Source: Allolobophora icterica | Taxonomy: Eukaryota > Annelida > Clitellata > Crassiclitellata > Lumbricidae | Length of the DNA stretch: 64,000 nucleotides | Direction of reading: 5' to 3' | Assembly: GCA_963556255.1 (NCBI GenBank) | Contig: OY744613.1 | Coordinates: forward strand, 42,113,766 to 42,177,765 | In this document: piece after piece, positions 55,704-64,000 of the stretch | Layout of the letters: each line of letters opens with the position of its first letter | Position numbering within the stretch: position 1 is the stretch's first letter | Translations under genes and position numbers: made by a program | The notes under the pieces: model-generated | What the model was told of the DNA's origin: nothing | What the model saw: only the letters and a program-made list of their open reading frames with translations | Databases searched by the model: none

Positions 55704-57034
55704 CTTTAAAAAAGTAGAACAATATTAAATAATTATGTCAGGCCTACTAGCTGCGTATCTATAGTATTATGAAATGTGTTTGAAGTTAGAAAAGACACAG
55801 TTAAAGCAACAAATCTTTTCAAACCTTAGTAATGGAGAAATATGTAAATAGCAACTTGAGAAATAATTTTTTTTGCATTTGAGTAATTGTGTAAATCAAC
55901 TAGTTTTCAGAATAATGTCCTCACTTTTGTGCTGCAGATTTTGAAATGTTTCTGCTACTATGTTAGGAAATGAGTAGATCATGAAGAGACTGACAAATTT
56001 TCATCCCTGAATTATGCTGAATACCCACTAGGTCCAATTCGATGAGGCTTAAAACATACCTATGGTACTCAATTTTCAATGCTGCAACATGTACTGCAGT
56101 TTTCAATCACTGCATTTCTGTAGGAATAATGAATACTACGGCCTCATTTTAGAAAATGTAAAATTATTTACTCATTGTAGCTTTACTCAAACATGCTGCT
56201 TTATAAAACTTTACCAACATGCAATAGCTAGTCCTGCATGACGCAGTACCTTCAACTAAATCCCTCAAGTATTTGTTCATAATACATGTAGGCTTACTAC
56301 GTATTTGGCTACAATCCGTGCCAACCTGCTATCTGGTGGTCCTGTCTCTTTTTTTCGCTGCCTTAAAAATTGTGTTTATTTCCGATACAGTTCGCACTGG
56401 GAGGGCCTCTAATTGGTCGGCACTAGGTAGAAGTTTTAAATACAATACAATTACCATACTTAAGTGGTCATTTTTTTGGCCGGAACACTCCGGAACGGCG
56501 TTCCGGGACCTTTTATCAGCTACTAAGCAATTATTAAGTTATTTTAATAAAACAATAATTTTGTTTGGATTTAAGGCGACATAACAGAAATTTGTAATGG
56601 GTCTCACCGAGACCCTCCCTAAATCCCACCCCCTGTTTTCCACGCCGCTTCCATAATTGTTCAGATCAAACATGTTTTTTCTAGAAAAAAGCACTGCTTA
56701 AGTGCATCACAGATTGGGACCATTGGGTTCAAAATCTTAAATCCGTGACTGTTTATATTGCTATATTATGTAGGTGCATTTCAATTAGCCGACCTGAATT
56801 GACAATTGTGTAGGGTGTTCTTTTTGTGTCTGCAAAATTATGGGAAAGCATAAGAAATTCATGTGATTTCAACTGTATAGCATTAGAAGAAAAATGAAAA
56901 TGAAGGCACGTTGTACCACTCAAACGTAAACTGCCAAAAAGTAAAAAGCAGAAAAGTTAGTGAACTAAAGCTTAACAGGAAGTGGAGCAAACTGGCAAAA
57001 TGCCGTCATTTTGATCGAAGGACTATTATTGTAA
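55704..57034 (-). repeat. Zinc-finger unit 5, 5' flank
   Basis: Same blocks as unit 1, including a LINE tail remnant (56330-56455) and acttaagtg / gtgcatcacagattggg repeats. A GGAACGGCGTTCCGGG palindrome lies at about 56491. Confidence 0.55.
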
Positions 57035-57090
57035 GATTATCATCATCATCGTCGTCTTCGTCGTCATTGTCGTCGTCGTCGTCGTCATCA
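57035..57090. repeat. TCA/TCG microsatellite of unit 5
   Basis: Mirrored at 59063-59118 in the right arm. Confidence 0.8.
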
Positions 57091-57235
57091 ACATATTATA
57101 TCTGAATTTTCGACTGCTAATGAACATTTGGCTACTCTGAAGTTTTCTTTCATAAAGTCCTACGGTGTTTTCCAGGCTCGCATTTTTTTGGATTTCCTAT
57201 TACATTTTTAGCTTACCTTACAGGTAAACCCAATT

Positions 57236-57470
57236 ATTATGGCATCGGCGGTGCGCCGACGAATTATCGGCGGCGGCGAAGCGCCGACAAAAAAATCGGC
57301 GGCGGCGGTTGTGCTCTGAACAACACTGAACACGACACTACTCAGTGGCGTAACGAAGAAATTTGGCGCCGGGGTGTAGTGAGGTTAGGGTGACCACACG
57401 TCCCGGATTGTCCGGGACAGTCCCGGAATTTTAAAAAATGTCCCGCGTCCCGGACACTGCGAAGCACGAG
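57236..57470. repeat. GC-rich self-complementary repeats
   Basis: 57245-57310 is rich in cggcggcg/cgccgacg inverted units. 57390-57465 contains gtcccggattgtccgggac, a strong hairpin, within a repeat starting agggtgaccacacgtcc that is common in animal genomes. No gene. Confidence 0.5.
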
Positions 57471-57474
57471 TTTA

Positions 57475-58242
57475 ATTCTTTTGTGAAAATCCTATGCTAA
57501 GTACTTTTGATACGAATTTCACGCAAAGAACCAGGTTCGAAGAACATGTGTAATCATAGCTGTAGGCCCTACTTGTTAGTCAAATATGTGAACTTTAAAT
57601 ATAATATGGTTGAACACTTTAAGACAAAAATTAAATGAACTTCAAATACATGAGGAAACTCCATTAACATGAAGAAGTAACGAGACTTAACAAAACTCTA
57701 TCCATAATAACTAATGGCGTAGGCCCCCTATCTGGTACAAAAATTATAAAGTTGAAACTAGGAACTGTTGAACTAGTATTTTTTTAATATTTCAAGAAAT
57801 ATATTTTCTTGAGAAGATAATAGGCTAGTAATGATAATAAATTTCAACAAACTTTAATCAATTTCAGACATTCCACCGCAAAGTCCACATCCAAAAGGTT
57901 TGAAAATAAAATAATCGATATGGGAATTAATTGTCAAATGACCTCCAGACACTTGATTTAGGCCTACATCTGGACTTCGTTTGTAACTCTCTTTGCGAGA
58001 ATGTTTTCACACAGTTCCCGTTGTTGAGAACTCCACCTACAACATGCTTAAAATTGCCTGTTTGCATGCTGACTCTCTTATGTGCCATGCTTTTATGGCG
58101 CCTCCCTGTCATTCGCAACACAGTGCATTGCAACATTTACTCCTTTAAATATTTTTCTCCGTTGTTTGTTCACACATGGCACTTGAGACCACCACTCTGC
58201 CTGAATAATTTATTTAAAAAATCACACTTTCCTGTTATCGTG
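57475..58242 (-). repeat. 3' flank of a sixth zinc-finger unit, cut short
   Basis: Matches the 3' flanks of units 1, 2, 4 and 5, including cagacacttgat...acatctggacttc and the decayed-finger block at 58165-58230. By comparison with unit 1 a zinc-finger exon should begin near 58260-58300, but the sequence instead folds back at 58243. Confidence 0.7.
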
Positions 58243-60449
58243 TTTATTTTCAAACCTTTTGGATGTGGACTTTGCGGTGGAATGTCTGAAATTGATTAAA
58301 GTTTGTTGAAATTTATTATCATTACTAGCCTATTATCTTCTCAAGAAAATATATTTCTTGAAATATTAAAAAAATACTAGTTCAACAGTTCCTAGTTTCA
58401 ACTTTATAATTTTTGTACCAGATAGGGGGCCTACGCCATTAGTTATTATGGATAGAGTTTTGTTAAGTCTCGTTACTTCTTCATGTTAATGGAGTTTCCT
58501 CATGTATTTGAAGTTCATTTAATTTTTGTCTTAAAGTGTTCAACCATATTATATTTAAAGTTCACATATTTGACTAACAAGTAGGGCCTACAGCTATGAT
58601 TACACATGTTCTTCGAACCTGGTTCTTTGCGTGAAATTCGTATCAAAAGTACTTAGCATAGGATTTTCACAAAAGAATTAAACTCGTGCTTCGCAGTGTC
58701 CGGGACGCGGGACATTTTTTAAAATTCCGGGACTGTCCCGGACAATCCGGGACGTGTGGTCACCCTAACCTCACTACACCCCGGCGCCAAATTTCTTCGT
58801 TACGCCACTGAGTAGTGTCGTGTTCAGTGTTGTTCAGAGCACAACCGCCGCCGCCGATTTTTTTGTCGGCGCTTCGCCGCCGCCGATAATTCGTCGGCGC
58901 ACCGCCGATGCCATAATAATTGGGTTTACCTGTAAGGTAAGCTAAAAATGTAATAGGAAATCCAAAAAAATGCGAGCCTGGAAAACACCGTAGGACTTTA
59001 TGAAAGAAAACTTCAGAGTAGCCAAATGTTCATTAGCAGTCGAAAATTCAGATATAATATGTTGATGACGACGACGACGACGACAATGACGACGAAGACG
59101 ACGATGATGATGATAATCTTACAATAATAGTCCTTCGATCAAAATGACGGCATTTTGCCAGTTTGCTCCACTTCCTGTTAAGCTTTAGTTCACTAACTTT
59201 TCTGCTTTTTACTTTTTGGCAGTTTACGTTTGAGTGGTACAACGTGCCTTCATTTTCATTTTTCTTCTAATGCTATACAGTTGAAATCACATGAATTTCT
59301 TATGCTTTCCCATAATTTTGCAGACACAAAAAGAACACCCTACACAATTGTCAATTCAGGTCGGCTAATTGAAATGCACCTACATAATATAGCAATATAA
59401 ACAGTCACGGATTTAAGATTTTGAACCCAATGGTCCCAATCTGTGATGCACTTAAGCAGTGCTTTTTTCTAGAAAAAACATGTTTGATCTGAACAATTAT
59501 GGAAGCGGCGTGGAAAACAGGGGGTGGGATTTAGGGAGGGTCTCGGTGAGACCCATTACAAATTTCTGTTATGTCGCCTTAAATCCAAACAAAATTATTG
59601 TTTTATTAAAATAACTTAATAATTGCTTAGTAGCTGATAAAAGGTCCCGGAACGCCGTTCCGGAGTGTTCCGGCCAAAAAAATGACCACTTAAGTATGGT
59701 AATTGTATTGTATTTAAAACTTCTACCTAGTGCCGACCAATTAGAGGCCCTCCCAGTGCGAACTGTATCGGAAATAAACACAATTTTTAAGGCAGCGAAA
59801 AAAAGAGACAGGACCACCAGATAGCAGGTTGGCACGGATTGTAGCCAAATACGTAGTAAGCCTACATGTATTATGAACAAATACTTGAGGGATTTAGTTG
59901 AAGGTACTGCGTCATGCAGGACTAGCTATTGCATGTTGGTAAAGTTTTATAAAGCAGCATGTTTGAGTAAAGCTACAATGAGTAAATAATTTTACATTTT
60001 CTAAAATGAGGCCGTAGTATTCATTATTCCTACAGAAATGCAGTGATTGAAAACTGCAGTACATGTTGCAGCATTGAAAATTGAGTACCATAGGTATGTT
60101 TTAAGCCTCATCGAATTGGACCTAGTGGGTATTCAGCATAATTCAGGGATGAAAATTTGTCAGTCTCTTCATGATCTACTCATTTCCTAACATAGTAGCA
60201 GAAACATTTCAAAATCTGCAGCACAAAAGTGAGGACATTATTCTGAAAACTAGTTGATTTACACAATTACTCAAATGCAAAAAAAATTATTTCTCAAGTT
60301 GCTATTTACATATTTCTCCATTACTAAGGTTTGAAAAGATTTGTTGCTTTAACTGTGTCTTTTCTAACTTCAAACACATTTCATAATACTATAGATACGC
60401 AGCTAGTAGGCCTGACATAATTATTTAATATTGTTCTACTTTTTTAAAG

Positions 60450-61763
<1,314 letters not shown>

Positions 61764-62403
61764 CTTTGCCAGTTATTCAACCAAATGTTTCCACAGCTTA
61801 GTCAGCTTCATTCGAGAGTCCATCCCGGAGAAGCCGGCAAAGTGCAACTGATGCCAGTAAGCATAATGCGATATCACACACGAGAATTCTTGAGGATAAT
61901 AAGCCACGCAACTGTAGAATTTTGTGATAAATCATTCAGGCAGAGTGTTTGTCTCAAATGCCATGCTTGAAAAACGAATGGAGACAAAATTATAACGCAG
62001 TAAAATATAGTGAAGCACTGTTTTGCGAATGACGGATATGCCATGAAGGTATGGCATGTAAGAGATTCAGCATATATGCAGGCAGTTTTGAGCACGTTGG
62101 TGGAAGAGTTCTTAACAACAGAAATGTGAGAACTTGCATAGGGGACTATTTTAACAGTTCCGAATTTCAGTATTGATTTTTTATTTTTGTACCAGCTGCG
62201 CCATTAGTCATATGGTTTGTTTTGTTAAGTATCGTTATTTCTTAAAGTTTGTAGAACTAGATCATGTTTGTGAAGTTCATTTGTTCCTGTTTCTTCTCAT
62301 TTAGTTTGAAAAGTTTTTACTTCTTTAACATAATTTTTTTATCATCTATTTGTCAGCCGCCATTTTGCCTCCGTCCTGGCTCCTCTTCCATTCTACCTGG
62401 GAG

Positions 62404-63395
62404 CTGTGATGGGCATTAACTACTTTTGTAGTCAAACTAAAACTATTTTCCAACTAAAAAAATAGTTTAACTAAAGTTGGCAACTAATTTTGGAATTAGT
62501 TAATTAAGCTAAAAAAAGTAGTTACACTTTTTCCATTCTTTTTTCCAACTTGTTGTGACAAACATTTTCACAATAACAGAGGTTAAGTGAGCTGTATAAT
62601 AATGCAGAGCGTCAATGACAATTTCACTTTCAAACTATGCATTGTGTACTTTTCTAGCATACAGTTACAGTCATACCGTAAGGAGTGAATGAATTTTAAA
62701 ACCATTCAGTGTTATCAATAAGTTTGTATCGTTTAGGATATAGTATCGTATCGAAGACGTCTGCCTTTCAGTGTGTGTATAATTCGACTGCGCTTGCCCG
62801 AGATCGGGCCCAGCTGCATGAGCACGTGGGCGTGGCCGGACTAAGTGTCAGTCACCCTACATCACGGCAAACGCCCTTTCAAACAAAGAAATAAGCATGA
62901 AAAACTATAGCAGCTAAACTAAGTAGGCCTAAACTAGGTATGATTCTACGTACAGCTGAAGCTGTAGCTAACTAAACTACATGTACGAAATGGTCTTGAT
63001 AGTGACGATATTAATTAAGTTCAGAAAAGCCGTTAGTTCAGTTTTGGTTGAGCGTCTTCAAGCATTCTTCAGTCCCTGTACCGAGATGGGAGTTTCACAA
63101 TACGCCCCGAACGCGTAATTACTGGCTTTGGCTCGCCCTCCTGGGGCCGTGGAGTGGGCGGAGGCGGTGGAGGGGTTGATGGCAGATGTTCGGTTGCTGG
63201 CGAGTTCGGCGAGTCTTCGCTTTCGTCACCTAGAATGATGGGGGGGGGGTTCGGAACTGAAGGCTACATGGCGCGACGTTCGCCTTCGCGTGGTTCCATC
63301 CTCAAAACGAACCGCGTATGATCTATAAGGCAGGACTTCAGCGATTTCCCCTTTGCGCCAGTCTGGACGATTAAAGTTACTCTAAATCTCCAACT
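62404..63395 (-). mobile_element. Mirror copy of the hAT/LTR nest, truncated by the gap
   Basis: Holds the hAT right end, the 3' LTR (62725-62871) and the pol tail. The sequence runs out a few bases from the primer-binding site. Confidence 0.75.
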
Positions 63396-63595
63396 NNNNN
63401 NNNNNNNNNNNNNNNNNNNNNNNNNNNNNNNNNNNNNNNNNNNNNNNNNNNNNNNNNNNNNNNNNNNNNNNNNNNNNNNNNNNNNNNNNNNNNNNNNNNN
63501 NNNNNNNNNNNNNNNNNNNNNNNNNNNNNNNNNNNNNNNNNNNNNNNNNNNNNNNNNNNNNNNNNNNNNNNNNNNNNNNNNNNNNNNNNNNNNNN
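63396..63595. other. Assembly gap of exactly 200 N
   Basis: The round size suggests a scaffolding join of unknown true length. Confidence 0.98.
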
Positions 63596-64000
63596 CTCGG
63601 GGTAAATGCCGTTTTATAGGCTATGCTTGACAATGCGAGCGTCGGCTTTACGCGCGCCTATAGTCTAGGCTTGGAATTTAAAAAAAGGCTCTAGAAATGA
63701 CTGTTAGAAGCAAATCATGTAACAATTTCCTACTCGGTGTTTCTAGACTAATTCGACCCTGCTGAAAACGAAAATCGGGGGTAACAAGCTGGATTTTGGC
63801 GGTTGCATGAGAAAACAAGATGGCGGCTCAAATGGCGGCCCGTAGCTTCATATGGCTATAAGTAAAGTCATGTGTGTGATGGAAACATGATTTTAGAGTC
63901 TAAATTAACATTTTCGGGGTCAAGGAATGCGATGGAACTAAAGACACATATGTAGCACTGCCAGAAAACAAGATGGCGGACAAAATGGCGGTCAATAGCT
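63596..64000. other. Start of the next contig; no gene seen
   Basis: Two direct copies, 153 bp apart (63811 and 63964), of gaaaacaagatggcgg followed by aaatggcgg. The repeat may continue beyond the window. Confidence 0.5.

Noticed and set aside
57535..57550. ccaggttcgaag resembling a tRNA T-arm
   Set aside because: No matching anticodon arm or acceptor stem around it; the block is part of the zinc-finger flank repeat.
63382..63633. Minus-strand open frame through the gap
   Set aside because: It consists mostly of N and has no meaning.

Overview
The window is animal nuclear DNA from what looks like a marine invertebrate. Genes are split by introns, the sequence is AT-rich, and it is crowded with LINEs, hAT, piggyBac, mariner, Mutator-like and Ty3/gypsy elements. 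It contains a tandem family of C2H2 zinc-finger genes and is peppered with TAGGCCTA octamers. The candidate peptide gene would suit an echinoderm or another non-vertebrate deuterostome, but no sequence here fixes the species. No tRNA, rRNA, CRISPR array or bacterial-type operon was seen.

Region 1 (1-6.2 kb) holds the only convincing ordinary host gene. It has three phase-0 exons (165-287, 5186-5323, 6024-6161) that together encode a 132-residue secreted precursor: signal peptide, acidic/helical spacer, Lys-Arg cleavage site, and a C-terminal 25-residue peptide with three Cys. It resembles a neuropeptide precursor, with a tentative melanin-concentrating-hormone-like C-terminus. Intron 1 carries a LINE tail, a hAT MITE and an 830-bp TCA repeat.

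Region 2 (6.2-23 kb) is mostly transposons: LINE tails, a hAT MITE (8208-8384), an unclassified TA-target transposon (8784-11133), a hAT-like element (11346-12712), a CR1/L2-like LINE with a second copy of itself nested inside (13.39-17.4 kb), and an internally deleted piggyBac (18981-20407).

Region 3 (23-58.2 kb) is a tandem array of decayed zinc-finger units of roughly 5-11 kb, all coding on the minus strand. Each unit has the same layout: a 3' flank made of decayed fingers, a zinc-finger exon, a 5' flank, and a TCA/TCG microsatellite. Zinc-finger exons are at 24065-25157 (nonsense), 32505-33628 (frameshift and nonsense), 46171-47226 (stop made by a TAGGCC insertion) and 54390-55703 (frameshift near the end). 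A unit at 34.98-40.56 kb has lost its exon and contains a nest of four transposon types. The 3' flank of a further unit is cut off at 58242.

Region 4 (52758-63395) is an inverted repeat with no difference seen between its arms (two 5153-bp arms, 332-bp spacer). It ends exactly at a 200-N gap, so the plus-strand zinc-finger copy at 60450-61763 may be an assembly fold-back rather than a real gene. A new contig begins at 63596.

The most unusual general signal is a set of short TA-GG(C)CC-TA insertions, visible because the repeated units give 'empty' paralogous sites carrying plain TA. They look like excision scars of a TA-targeting transposon with GGG...CCC ends, and an element with such ends sits at 8784-11133. 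One such insertion creates the stop codon of the 46-47 kb zinc-finger gene.
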